Below, piece after piece: positions 22,029-30,648 of a DNA stretch of 64,000 nt. The position numbers and the translations under genes were made by a program. The stretch lies in contig NZ_JARZHH010000054.1 of assembly GCF_029946515.1 (NCBI RefSeq), forward strand, positions 17,019 through 81,018. Reading direction: 5' to 3'. The notes under the pieces are model-generated. The model was given only the letters and a program-made list of their open reading frames with translations. It was not told the origin of the DNA and made no database searches. This DNA is from Polyangium sp. 6x1. Lineage in GTDB: Bacteria > Myxococcota_A > Polyangia > Polyangiales > Polyangiaceae. Every line of letters begins with the position of its first letter. The stretch's first letter is position 1.

Positions 22029-23297
22029 ATGGCCATGACATCGCCGGAGGACGCGCTTTGGCCGGGCAGTGACCCCGAGCTCGTGGCCCGGATGGCCGCT
22101 GCGCCGGATTACCTCCTGCATACGTGGATGTGCGACTGCGCGGAGCACGCCCTCTCGGTGTGTGATGCTCTCGCCGGGGCCGCGGGATACGGCTCCATGC
22201 CGGAGCCCACGCCGATCGAGGTCAAGCGTAGCTGGCTCGCGGGCGAGGCGGACGACGCCGATCTGGAGCGCGCCCAGTACCAGGCCGTCCCGGAGTGTTA
22301 TTGGGGCAAGCCGCTCGCCCTCGGCGCCGCCGTGCTCGGCGCGGCCTGGTATCCCGGCAGTGGCCTCGCCCTCGCCGAGGACGAGCATTACGCCGAGAGC
22401 ATGTCGTATTACCCGAGCGCGTTCGCGGCGGCGTGCGACGTGATGCGAGAGTGCATGAAGGCGGTCGGCGATGTCGCCCACCGGGCCGCGTTGAAGTCGG
22501 GGGATCCGAGCTCCGCGGGCGAGGTATGGCGGCGCGCGCGAGAGGCCGAGATGGCGTGGCAGCGGAGCCACATTTTGTCCGCGCCGGCCGCGTGCGAAAA
22601 ACTGGCGTCGCACGGGCGCAGCCAAAAGGGGCAGGGCAGGAACGAGCTTCAGGATGCATTTCTCGCCGCGACCGAGATCGGGCTCTTCGTCGTGGTCGAC
22701 GCCATGGGCAGCGCGCGCGCGGCGGCCATTGCGCTGTCCATCTTCGAGGAGACCATCCGGTCCGCACGTCACGAGGGGATGCTCGACGGGGCGCTGACGA
22801 GAGCCGCGAGGAGCGTCCACGAGGCGATCAAGCATGTCATCGTCATGGAGCCCTCCCATCGTGGCATCGGCGCTCAATTCGTCGCGCTGCTCGTCGACGA
22901 GCACGAGGCGCGCGTCGCCTGGATCGGGCAGTGCCGTTGTTATCGCTCCCGCGAGGGAAAAACCGAGCGCATGACGAAGGACGACAGGACCCTCGGCTGC
23001 GCTGGCCCGGTCGACCCGGGGTTTGCGAGCGACGAGCCCGTCCTCCCGCTCATTGACCAGGTCCTCGGCGGGGATCACGAGGTCCACGTGCACGAGGAAA
23101 AACTCCCCCCGCCGAAGCCGGAAGATACGTATCTGCTCAGCACGGACGGGCTCCACGGCCTTTACCAGGACAAGGTGCACCTCGTCCTGGATGGAGCCCG
23201 GAACGAGGCACTCCCGCGCCTCACGTCGCTCCTGATGCAGAGCGCCGTCGACGTGGACGACGACGCCACGGCGCTCTGCGTGCGCATCGGGGCGTAA
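22029..23297 (+). CDS. PP2C-like protein phosphatase with unknown N-terminal domain, 422 aa
   Basis: The N-terminal ~190 residues are helical and unfamiliar. From about residue 195 the order of elements fits a PP2C/PPM phosphatase: an SQKGQGRNELQDA segment, FVVVDAMGS in place of VxDGMGGH, an IGAQFVALLVDE strand, a WIGQCRCYRSREGK strand (compare GDSRxY), LLSTDGL and DDDATALCV (compare DNxT). Metal-ligand Asp residues are present, but the GG and GDSR motifs are altered, so the enzyme may be divergent. It starts 27 bp after the hybrid kinase gene. Inference: it belongs to the same signalling unit and acts on phosphoserine/threonine proteins, or works as a phospho-sensor. Confidence 0.72.
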   Translation: MAMTSPEDALWPGSDPELVARMAAAPDYLLHTWMCDCAEHALSVCDALAGAAGYGSMPEPTPIEVKRSWLAGEADDADLERAQYQAVPECYWGKPLALGAAVLGAAWYPGSGLALAEDEHYAESMSYYPSAFAAACDVMRECMKAVGDVAHRAALKSGDPSSAGEVWRRAREAEMAWQRSHILSAPAACEKLASHGRSQKGQGRNELQDAFLAATEIGLFVVVDAMGSARAAAIALSIFEETIRSARHEGMLDGALTRAARSVHEAIKHVIVMEPSHRGIGAQFVALLVDEHEARVAWIGQCRCYRSREGKTERMTKDDRTLGCAGPVDPGFASDEPVLPLIDQVLGGDHEVHVHEEKLPPPKPEDTYLLSTDGLHGLYQDKVHLVLDGARNEALPRLTSLLMQSAVDVDDDATALCVRIGA

Positions 23298-23340
23298 CGA
23301 GATGGCGACGCCCTCGTCGACCGTGCCAAAGCGGCGGACG

Positions 23341-24414
23341 TTACGGCATCGCCGACACGCCGATCACCATTCGGTGTCCGTGCAGCATGCCCACGTAAAG
23401 CAGGATCACCACGATGAACCGCACGATACCGATCTCGGCGAGCGCCTTGCCCACGCCGCCGCGGGCGAACGGAACGAGCGAGGTCTTCGCGGCGAACGGC
23501 TCCCACGCCTCGCCGAGCGCGATTTTGCGGCGGCTGTCGATGTGTAGCATCCCGGCGATCGCCAGGAACACGATCCCACCGAACAGGCAGAGCGACGCCA
23601 CGTCCCCGTTCGGCGGGATATGGGCCATCCCCCAGAGCGCGAACGACCATAACGCCGGGTGGCGCGTGATCCGCACGATGCCCCGTGGCTCCGCGCCCAC
23701 CGCCTTCTCCTGCATCATCTGCGTCGGGTTTTGCGTGGAAAACCCGCAGATCATGAAGAGAAACGCGATCGGCATGACCACGACCGGGATCCACCGCGTC
23801 CACGTCGGGGCGCGCCAGAGCTCGACGTAGGGCGCCGCGCGATAGGCGAAGATCATCCAGACGAACGCCGCGAGGACGAGGAGCGAATAGACACTCTGAA
23901 ACCCCTTCTCGCTGAGCTTCTGGATCAGCGGGCGCCGAAGGGGCACGCTCGACAGGCCGATGTGGCCGAGCACGAAGGAGAGCGTCGCGGCCGCGAGCAC
24001 GCCGAGGGTGCCGTCCTTCTCGCTCTTCGCGGGTTCCGGTTTTGCCGGGCTGCCGATCTCGACGATGGCGGCGACGAGGTGATCGACGTCCCCCTCGCGC
24101 ATCGCGAGCCCCGGCATGGCGCCGGGCATGTATCCTTCGACGACGTCGTGGTTCGGCTCGAGGATGCTGCGGCGGATGTAGGCCTCGTCCGCCACGATCT
24201 CGCGCGGTTTTTCCTGCGTCGTGACCTTCCGCGTCTTGCCGACGAGGCCGAGATAGGTCGGCCCGGGGCGCGCGGAGCCGTCGAAGGAATGGCAGGCCGC
24301 GCATCCGCGCTCGAAAAGGAGCTGCTTGCCGCGCGCGGGATCGCCGTCGGCGAGCGCGCTTGGGGCGACGAGCACGCCGAGGCCCGCGAGGGCGAGGGCC
24401 GGGAGGGTACGCAT
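23341..24414 (-). CDS. cytochrome c-NnrU fusion membrane protein, 357 aa
   Basis: The signal peptide (MRTLPALALAGLG to SALA) is followed by a mono-haem cytochrome c domain. Its haem site is CAACH (Cys38, Cys41, His42), and a likely axial Met lies in GYMPGAMPG. After a Lys/Pro linker the C-terminal ~220 residues are a multi-helix membrane domain of NnrU type. It has the typical LGHIGLSS, a TRHPALWSFALWGMAH segment and GMLHIDSRRK. NnrU proteins are linked to nitrite/nitric oxide metabolism and resemble isoprenylcysteine methyltransferases in layout. The ATG at 24414 is chosen because the signal peptide starts there. The haem would sit in the periplasm and the NnrU part in the inner membrane. 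Confidence 0.85.
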   Translation of the reverse strand: MRTLPALALAGLGVLVAPSALADGDPARGKQLLFERGCAACHSFDGSARPGPTYLGLVGKTRKVTTQEKPREIVADEAYIRRSILEPNHDVVEGYMPGAMPGLAMREGDVDHLVAAIVEIGSPAKPEPAKSEKDGTLGVLAAATLSFVLGHIGLSSVPLRRPLIQKLSEKGFQSVYSLLVLAAFVWMIFAYRAAPYVELWRAPTWTRWIPVVVMPIAFLFMICGFSTQNPTQMMQEKAVGAEPRGIVRITRHPALWSFALWGMAHIPPNGDVASLCLFGGIVFLAIAGMLHIDSRRKIALGEAWEPFAAKTSLVPFARGGVGKALAEIGIVRFIVVILLYVGMLHGHRMVIGVSAMP

Positions 24415-24502
24415 GGGGCCGGAGGGTACGACGGTCCGCGGCGATGTGCCAGAGGCCTTCGGGTGTTGCGCCCGGCGATCCGTGAATGGTAGGCTCCCGC
24501 CA

Positions 24503-24973
24503 ATGTCGCTCGCGAGCGGGCCGCACCGGGACGAACGTCGCGCGCTCGCCGGCGTGGCTGCCTGGGCGATTGCGATCGCGTATCTGCTCGCGGCGCGCGG
24601 CATCCGCAATTTTTTCCCGCTCTCGGTCTTCGACATGTACCAGGGGCGCTCGCCCGACGTCGCGTCGCGCGTCCTCGTGGTCGACGCGGCGGGCGAGGCC
24701 GCGGAGCTCACGGCGTTCGACGGGTTTTCCTGCGCGCCCGCGTGGCCCAAGCTCGACGACGTGCGGCATTGTGCGTTCGGCGATCAGGGGCGCGTCGAAT
24801 ACGTGCCCCGCGACCTCCAGATCCACTTCGACGCGCACGTCACGAGCGATGCCGCCGGAATGGAGGACGGGCACATCGTCTGGCGGACGTGGACCCTCGA
24901 AGATCGCCCGGGACCACCGGCGAGCCAGGATTGCCAGCTCGCCTTCTGCCGCGTACGCCGGAGGGCGCGATGA
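24503..24973 (+). CDS. membrane-anchored hypothetical protein, 156 aa
   Basis: I do not recognise this protein. One N-terminal hydrophobic segment (ALAGVAAWAIAIAYLLAA) probably anchors it; the rest would be outside the cytoplasm. Four Cys (FSCAPAW, VRHCAFGD, and DCQLAFC near the end) could form two disulfides. Its TGA overlaps the ATG of the next membrane-protein gene (ATGA, 24970-24973), so the two are translationally coupled and probably interact. The gene is transcribed away from the cytochrome c-NnrU gene across 88 bp. Confidence 0.72.
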   Translation: MSLASGPHRDERRALAGVAAWAIAIAYLLAARGIRNFFPLSVFDMYQGRSPDVASRVLVVDAAGEAAELTAFDGFSCAPAWPKLDDVRHCAFGDQGRVEYVPRDLQIHFDAHVTSDAAGMEDGHIVWRTWTLEDRPGPPASQDCQLAFCRVRRRAR

Positions 24974-25941
24974 GCCTCGCGTACAGCTCGCCCTACGACG
25001 GGTATTCGCGGACGCCGCTGCGCGTCGGGCTCGCCGTCATCGCGGGGATCGTCTTCCTCGGCGAAGCCTGGAGCGTGGCGCAGATGGCGAGGGATCCCCA
25101 TTTCGTCCCGAAGTCCCCCGGCGTCCTGCCATTCTTGCCGAACGACCCGGCCTTCGCTTGGGTGCTCTTTGGGCTCGTCGCGGTCGGCCTGCTTTTCCTC
25201 GCGCTCGACCGGTTCGTGATCGCCGCGGGGGCATGGGCGATCGGGTGGATGGCCGTGCTGAGCCAGTGGCAAACCGCGCTCTTCGGCACGCCGTCGCGCA
25301 ATTGCTTTTTCCCCGGGGCGATGCTCTTCGGCTGGTTCCTCGGCCTCGTCTGGGCCCGCGTCGTCGCGGGGCGCGTCGCTCTTTCGCCCGAGGGGCGGGC
25401 CTTTCGCGAGTCGCTCGCCGAGGCGGGCGCGATGGCCTGCATCGCGGCTGGATACGTGGGATCGGCGCTGAGCAAGCTCTTCGCGTCGGGGTTTGGCTGG
25501 GTCAACCCGAGCCAGATCCGCTGGCTCGTCCTCTCGCAGGAGCCGCTCGCGAGCTGGCCGTGGCTCTTCGCTTATCGGCAAACCTTGATCGAGAGCCCGG
25601 GGCTCGCGCGGCTCTCGGCGCTCCTGACGCTCGTGATCGAGGGCGGCTCGTTCGTCCTGCTCTTCGGCGCGCGCGCGCGTCTCGCGTGGACGGCCGCGAT
25701 CTGGGCGCTCCACCTGAACATCATCCTGCTCTGCACGATGCCTTATCTGGAGCCGATGTCGCTCCTGCTTCTTTTCGCGGTCCCGTGGCCGCGCATCTTT
25801 CGCCGCCCGCGGATCGAGGATTCGCTGCTCGCGCAGAGGCCCGCGCTCGGGCAGCCCACGATTCCGGATGCGATGTGGATCCTGCTCTGCGTGATGATCG
25901 TGCTCGCGTGGATCGCGCCCGTCGGTTGGCGCGCGGGGTGA
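24970..25941 (+). CDS. multi-pass membrane protein, possibly HTTM/gamma-carboxylase-like, 323 aa
   Basis: The protein has about seven or eight hydrophobic helices with short Arg-rich loops, such as FRRPRIE before the last helix. The layout recalls the horizontally transferred transmembrane (HTTM) domain related to vitamin-K-dependent gamma-carboxylase, but I see no decisive motif. The start ATG overlaps the previous stop. The gene ends one base before the convergently transcribed membrane protein at 25943, leaving no room for a separate terminator. Function unknown; partner of the upstream anchored Cys-containing protein. Confidence 0.72.
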   Translation: MSLAYSSPYDGYSRTPLRVGLAVIAGIVFLGEAWSVAQMARDPHFVPKSPGVLPFLPNDPAFAWVLFGLVAVGLLFLALDRFVIAAGAWAIGWMAVLSQWQTALFGTPSRNCFFPGAMLFGWFLGLVWARVVAGRVALSPEGRAFRESLAEAGAMACIAAGYVGSALSKLFASGFGWVNPSQIRWLVLSQEPLASWPWLFAYRQTLIESPGLARLSALLTLVIEGGSFVLLFGARARLAWTAAIWALHLNIILLCTMPYLEPMSLLLLFAVPWPRIFRRPRIEDSLLAQRPALGQPTIPDAMWILLCVMIVLAWIAPVGWRAG

Positions 25942-25942
25942 A

Positions 25943-27007
25943 TCAGGCCGGTTGCGGCAACGCGGCGCGCTCTCCCGAGGGCGCGGCGCGGAATCGCCAG
26001 ATGCGGTGGTCGAGCCAGTAATGGGCGAGGTTCACGCCGAGCATGGCGGCCGCCCAGGGAGGAAGAGGCAGCGCGTCCGCGGGCCGTAGGCCGCTCGCTT
26101 CGGCCGCCGCGCGGACAGCGACGGAGCCCAGCGAGAGCAGCACGACGACGCCGCCGCCGAGCCCGGTCAAGGCGACGAGATACGCGAGCCGTGAGGGCGG
26201 CGCGACGCGGGCCCGGAGCCACGCGGGCACGACGCCGAGGCCGGGGCGAGAGCGCTCGAATTTCCAGACGAAATACAGATATTGCACGTAATGCCCGCTC
26301 GCCAGGGCATACAGCGGGATCGCCGGGTGCTCGATCAGGACGGGCAAGGCGCTCCAGAAGAGCGATTGCGAGACGACGATCGCCGGGCCGAGCGGATCGA
26401 CGGGTTCGCCTCTGCGAAACGCCAGGATTTCCCGCGTGACGTGAATGCAAAGGGCGAGCGCGCCGGCGACGGAGACGGCGAGGACGAGCGCGAGCGGCGG
26501 GGTGAGCAGGGGCGCCGTCGAATAGGTGTGACAAACGGCCCGCGCCCGGTAGAGGAGCGCGCCGAGCGGCAAGAGCAGGCACGCGGCCTGGTCGATGCGC
26601 AGCGCGAGCGGTGACAAACTCCGGCCGGCGCGGCGCTGGAGGGCGCGCGAGAGGCCGTAGTTCTGCATCATCGCGTGGTGCAGGCTCAGGTAATATTGCG
26701 CCCCGAGGAGCGCGGCCCCGTAACCCACGGCCTCGGCGCCGAGCGCGAAGGCGACGAGCAGCGCTGGGACGAACACGCGCTCGAACATCGCATCGCGCAA
26801 TCCTCGTGGATCGAGGTACACGCGTGACCACGTGGCCGCCATGTGCGCGAGGTTCAATCCGACGAAGCTCAACGAGAAGACGTACAGCGCGGCTTTTTCG
26901 CCCACGAGGCCAGCGCCCGCCGCGAGGGCGAGGCAAACCCCCGGCAGGGCCGACGCGACGTGGCAGAGCCATTCCGCGCGGCCGGCGGGGGCGCTCGCGC
27001 GGCTCAT
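25943..27007 (-). CDS. multi-pass membrane protein of unknown function, 354 aa
   Basis: About eight membrane helices are visible. Conserved-looking His residues lie in or near helices (NLAHMAATW, YYLSLHHAMMQNYG, LASGHYVQYLYF, NLAHYWLDHRIWRF). Clustered intramembrane His in such positions can bind metal, as in Brp/Blh-type carotenoid oxygenases or membrane hydroxylases, but I cannot assign the family. The ATG at 27007 overlaps the stop of the B12-type radical SAM gene (27004-27007), so the proteins are probably made together. A plausible role is in the same lipid or isoprenoid modification pathway; this is inference. Confidence 0.7.
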   Translation of the reverse strand: MSRASAPAGRAEWLCHVASALPGVCLALAAGAGLVGEKAALYVFSLSFVGLNLAHMAATWSRVYLDPRGLRDAMFERVFVPALLVAFALGAEAVGYGAALLGAQYYLSLHHAMMQNYGLSRALQRRAGRSLSPLALRIDQAACLLLPLGALLYRARAVCHTYSTAPLLTPPLALVLAVSVAGALALCIHVTREILAFRRGEPVDPLGPAIVVSQSLFWSALPVLIEHPAIPLYALASGHYVQYLYFVWKFERSRPGLGVVPAWLRARVAPPSRLAYLVALTGLGGGVVVLLSLGSVAVRAAAEASGLRPADALPLPPWAAAMLGVNLAHYWLDHRIWRFRAAPSGERAALPQPA

Positions 27008-28524
27008 GCCGAGGCCCCGCTCGTACGCACCCGATGACGGACGCCTTCCGCGAGCGCGCCGGCGACCGAGCCGAGCAGGTGCTGGACGTGCTCGCGTGTC
27101 GCCGGATCTCCCTTCAACGCGAGGCCGACCACGCCGAGCTGCTTCAGATAACTCGACGTCGGCAGCATGCGATATCGCCCGGCGTCGAGCAGCCATTCAA
27201 TGGCAGCGGGCGGCAGGAGCGGGAGCAGGTCGAAGAGGTTCGAGAGCCGCCTGAGCTCCTCGTGCTCCGGATAATCGACGTTCCCCTCGTACATGTAGCC
27301 AGGCCCGACCTCGCCGTCGAGGATGCGGGCCACGGCTTGTTCGGTGAGCAAGCCACGCTCGCGGGCGTGGTCGAGGGCCGTCGTGCCGGGGAAATACGTC
27401 ATCCAGTGGGCGATGATGCGGGTCGGGCGGACCTCGTTGTAAAAGCGGATCGCCGCGACCTGATCACCCGCGCCCTCGCCGGGCAGGCCGATGATGTGGT
27501 CGACCGAATACGACAGCCCGTGATCGGCGAGGTACCCGATCGTCTTGCGAATTCGATCCTCGTCCCCTCTTCGATCCACGGCGGCGAGCGTGTCCGAGTT
27601 GACCGTCTGCACGCCGACCCGCACCATGACGCAGCCCGCCTGGGCGAGCAGGCTCGCCATTTCGCGGTTCATCGCGTTCGGGTGCGTGTAACACTCGAAC
27701 GGAATGCCGATCTCCGCGCGATAGGCCTCTGCGAACTCAGCCATCCAGCGATTGTCGAGGGTGAAGATCGGGTCCCAGAAGAAGACCTTCCTCACGCGGC
27801 CGCGGGCCTTCCACGGGCGCAATTCGCGGAGCACGTGCTCGACCGAGCGGCGGCGCACGGGTTTCTCCCCGGGGTACTGCTGCGGGAAGGTCGAGTATTC
27901 GCAGAAGCTGCAGCGGAACGGGCAGCCGCGGCGCGAGATCACGTAGTATTCGCGCTCGTAGGCGGGCACCGCCTCGTAAAAGATCGATTTGTCCGCGAAG
28001 GGCAGCTCGTCGAGGTCCTGGAAGAGCGGGCGCGGCAGGTTGCGCTTCGGCGTGAGCAGGCCCTTCGTCGTGACGTTCGCGATGTCGCGGCGGCCGAAGC
28101 GGTTTGTCTCGGCGCATGCGACGAGGTCGAGCAGCGCGCCCTCGCCTTCGCCCTCCACGACGGCGTCGATCGCGGGCTCCAAGATCGCCCGCTCCGGCGT
28201 GGAGCCGACGTGCGGCCCGCCGAACACGATCGGCACCTTCATGGAGGCCTTGATCGCGCGGGCCACGTCGACGGACCAGCGGTGCGTCGCGCTGTACGAG
28301 GTGAACGCGACGACGTCGGGTTTGGTCTTCACGACGCGCGCCGCGGTCTCCTCGGGCGGAGGTTCGAGGATGCGCGCGAGCAGCGGGATGTCGGTGCCGC
28401 TGCCCGAGGAAAACGGCCTCGGCTCGTAGACGAGCCGCGTCTCGTGCCCGTGCGCGCGGAGGTAGGCCGACAGGGCCTCGATGCCCAGGTGTTCGAGCCC
28501 GGTGGTGACGAAGGTGACGCGCAT
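27004..28524 (-). CDS. B12-binding-type radical SAM protein, 506 aa
   Basis: The N-terminal ~150 residues look like a cobalamin-binding Rossmann domain (MRVTFVTTGLEHLGIEALSA; VVAFTSYSATHRW; PIVFGGPHVGSTPE). The radical SAM core follows with the [4Fe-4S] motif CPFRCSFC. A C-terminal helical region completes it. This is the class B (BchE-like) layout used for methyl transfers and ring chemistry. I start at ATG 28524, where the Rossmann fold begins; longer in-frame upstream sequence is Ser/Arg-rich and unconvincing. The gene is coupled to the multi-pass membrane protein gene downstream and faces away from a glycosyltransferase gene across 61 bp. Substrate unknown. Confidence 0.88.
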   Translation of the reverse strand: MRVTFVTTGLEHLGIEALSAYLRAHGHETRLVYEPRPFSSGSGTDIPLLARILEPPPEETAARVVKTKPDVVAFTSYSATHRWSVDVARAIKASMKVPIVFGGPHVGSTPERAILEPAIDAVVEGEGEGALLDLVACAETNRFGRRDIANVTTKGLLTPKRNLPRPLFQDLDELPFADKSIFYEAVPAYEREYYVISRRGCPFRCSFCEYSTFPQQYPGEKPVRRRSVEHVLRELRPWKARGRVRKVFFWDPIFTLDNRWMAEFAEAYRAEIGIPFECYTHPNAMNREMASLLAQAGCVMVRVGVQTVNSDTLAAVDRRGDEDRIRKTIGYLADHGLSYSVDHIIGLPGEGAGDQVAAIRFYNEVRPTRIIAHWMTYFPGTTALDHARERGLLTEQAVARILDGEVGPGYMYEGNVDYPEHEELRRLSNLFDLLPLLPPAAIEWLLDAGRYRMLPTSSYLKQLGVVGLALKGDPATREHVQHLLGSVAGALAEGVRHRVRTSGASA

Positions 28525-28585
28525 GGGGCAGGCTCGCGGGGATTCTAGAACGGCTGCGGCCGTCGTGTACACTCGCGCCTCGTCG

Positions 28586-30202
28586 ATGCGATCCGCGCTC
28601 CGTGCCATGTCGCCCCGGCTCGCGGGGGCCTGGCTCGCGGCCCTGCATTTTTGCTGCGGGCTCGTCGTCGCGCTGGATCCTCGATCGCCGCACGACGAGG
28701 GCCTGCTCATGTTCGGCTTCGCGCGTTCGCTCGGCGAGGCGTTCTTCCCGTGCTTGTTCCTGCAGAAGATCAAGCCCGCGCTGGCGCTCGTGTACATGCC
28801 GTTCGCGCGCCTCGGGCTCGCGCCTTACCTCGTCGCGCACCTCGCCGTGGCGTCCGCCGCGATCGCGCTCGTGCACGCGACGGCGCGGTCGCTCGGCCAT
28901 GCGCGCCCGTGGCTGCCCGCGCTCGTGCTCGCGCTCTCGCCCATCTACACGTGGAGCGGCATGGTCGGCGTGTCGAACTCGGACGGCGTCGCCTGCATCG
29001 CGCTCTTTTTGTACCTGCTCGAAGCACGGAAGAGCCTGTTCTTCGCGGGTCTCGTGCTCGGGCTCCTGCCCTGGGTCCGATACGAGTGCGCGCTCTTCTC
29101 GGCGGCGTTCGCGCCGTGGGTGCTTTGGCGTCAAAGGCGTTTGTCGTTCCTCGCGGGGCTCGTGCTGTGGCCTCTGCTCTACCTCGGCGCGGGCGCGCTG
29201 TATCACCACGACGCGCTGTGGTTCGTGCACTTCTTGCCGAACGTGTCGAACCTCGACTCCGGCAACGAGGTGTGGATCGCCGAGTTCGCGAGCCACGGGC
29301 CGAAGACGGCGATCTTCACGCTCGTCGCGGTCTCGCCGGCCGTGTTTTTCCTGTTGCTCGTGCGCCCGTCGCGGCTCGGGAGCCTCGAGCGCGCGCTCGG
29401 CGCGTTCGCCGCCGTGTTCTTCGGGCTCTTCCTGGTCACGCACATGGCCCCGCGGGACATCGGGCCGGCGTTCACGCTGGGGTTTTCGTCGCGCTACGCG
29501 GTGGTGCCCGTGATCGGCGTGGCGCTCTTGCTCGGCCGCGCGATCGAGGCGCTCGAAGCGGAAGGTGAGCCGCGCCTGCGCGATACGGCCGCGGCCGCCG
29601 CGCTGCTCGGCGTGGGCACGACGCTCCGCGCGTTCGCGCTCGCGCCGCTCTGGGGCGCCGCCGCGACGGGCGCGGTCGTGGCCGCGATGCGCGGGGGTGC
29701 GAAGAAGATCGCGCTCGCCGTGGTGATCGGGTTTCTCGTGCTCGTGCCGATCCAGATGCGGGACGAGGTGCTCCTGGCGTTCCCGGTCGCAGACCCGACG
29801 CTCGCGCCGATCGCCGCGTGGCTCGAAGAAAACCCGATCGCCGCGGGCCGCGAGATCTACACGAACCACCAGCTCCTCGTGCCGTACCTCGCGCGCACGC
29901 AGCGCGGCCCCGCGGCGCGCGCGCGGTTCCTGCTCGCCGTCGATCACCACTTCGAGCTCGTGCACCTCTCGAACCCGGCGAACGGGCAGCGCGCCGCCGT
30001 GCTCGATGCGATCCCACGCGCCGTCTTCGGCGACGTCGTCCCGCCGGAGCAGCTCGATCCCGCGATCGTCCCGCCCGGCACCGTGTTCGTCCTGATCGAC
30101 GATGCCCGGACGAAGCAGATCCTGCCGCCGGAGACGTGGGGCCAGAAGCTCCAGCCGATCCACGCGGGGCAGGGCTTCCGCGTCCTCGTGTTCTCCGGTT
30201 GA
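28586..30202 (+). CDS. GT-C-type membrane glycosyltransferase-like protein, 538 aa
   Basis: About ten membrane helices are visible. The first outer loop contains an acidic pair in DPRSPHDEGLL, as expected for GT-C glycosyltransferases (PMT/ArnT/GT39-like), which use polyprenyl-phosphate sugars. The C-terminal ~130 residues form a soluble extracytoplasmic domain (APIAAWLEENPIAAGREIYTNHQ). Start ATG 28586 is chosen from the position of the first membrane helix; another ATG lies at 28607. The gene sits between two B12-type radical SAM genes. Inference: adds a sugar to a lipid or protein on the outer face of the inner membrane. Confidence 0.7.
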   Translation: MRSALRAMSPRLAGAWLAALHFCCGLVVALDPRSPHDEGLLMFGFARSLGEAFFPCLFLQKIKPALALVYMPFARLGLAPYLVAHLAVASAAIALVHATARSLGHARPWLPALVLALSPIYTWSGMVGVSNSDGVACIALFLYLLEARKSLFFAGLVLGLLPWVRYECALFSAAFAPWVLWRQRRLSFLAGLVLWPLLYLGAGALYHHDALWFVHFLPNVSNLDSGNEVWIAEFASHGPKTAIFTLVAVSPAVFFLLLVRPSRLGSLERALGAFAAVFFGLFLVTHMAPRDIGPAFTLGFSSRYAVVPVIGVALLLGRAIEALEAEGEPRLRDTAAAAALLGVGTTLRAFALAPLWGAAATGAVVAAMRGGAKKIALAVVIGFLVLVPIQMRDEVLLAFPVADPTLAPIAAWLEENPIAAGREIYTNHQLLVPYLARTQRGPAARARFLLAVDHHFELVHLSNPANGQRAAVLDAIPRAVFGDVVPPEQLDPAIVPPGTVFVLIDDARTKQILPPETWGQKLQPIHAGQGFRVLVFSG

Positions 30203-30204
30203 GA

Positions 30205-30648
30205 TCAGCGCGCTTCGGCGGCCTCGACGCGCTTCGCGAGGAGCCCGAGCAGCTCGAAGATCTCGTCGTTCGTCGGAGGCCCGTCCTGCGCGCCGCGACG
30301 GTTGTAGAAGAGGTCGTGTTTCGCGGTCTGCTTCGGCGCGGAGTGCGGAACGGCGCCCGGCGCGGCCACGAGGAGCAGGAGGCTCGTCCCGCCCTTGTCG
30401 AGCTCGACCTCGATCACGTCGGGCTGCGTGCAGCTCACGAGTGTCACGCGATAGCCGCCGAGATCCTGGCCCACGTCGAGGCCGTCGAGCAGCGCGCGCA
30501 TCGCGTCGGGGCAGGGGGCCGACGTGGCCTGCGCAGGGCCCGCGTCTTCGCCCGGAGAGCGAGCGGAGCCGTGGTTTCGCGCGGTCTGGATCGCGATGAC
30601 GAGCGCGACGATCGCGATGCAGAGGGGCGGGACGATGCGGCTCTTCAT
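30205..30648 (-). CDS. membrane-anchored hypothetical protein, 147 aa
   Basis: One N-terminal hydrophobic helix (IVPPLCIAIVALVIAIQ) is followed by a Ser/Pro/Ala-rich spacer and a small periplasmic domain of about 95 residues. No family is recognised. The ATG overlaps the stop of the upstream radical SAM gene (30645-30648), the same coupling seen for the other radical SAM gene at 27004. It ends two bases from the convergent GT-C gene. Confidence 0.7.
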   Translation of the reverse strand: MKSRIVPPLCIAIVALVIAIQTARNHGSARSPGEDAGPAQATSAPCPDAMRALLDGLDVGQDLGGYRVTLVSCTQPDVIEVELDKGGTSLLLLVAAPGAVPHSAPKQTAKHDLFYNRRGAQDGPPTNDEIFELLGLLAKRVEAAEAR

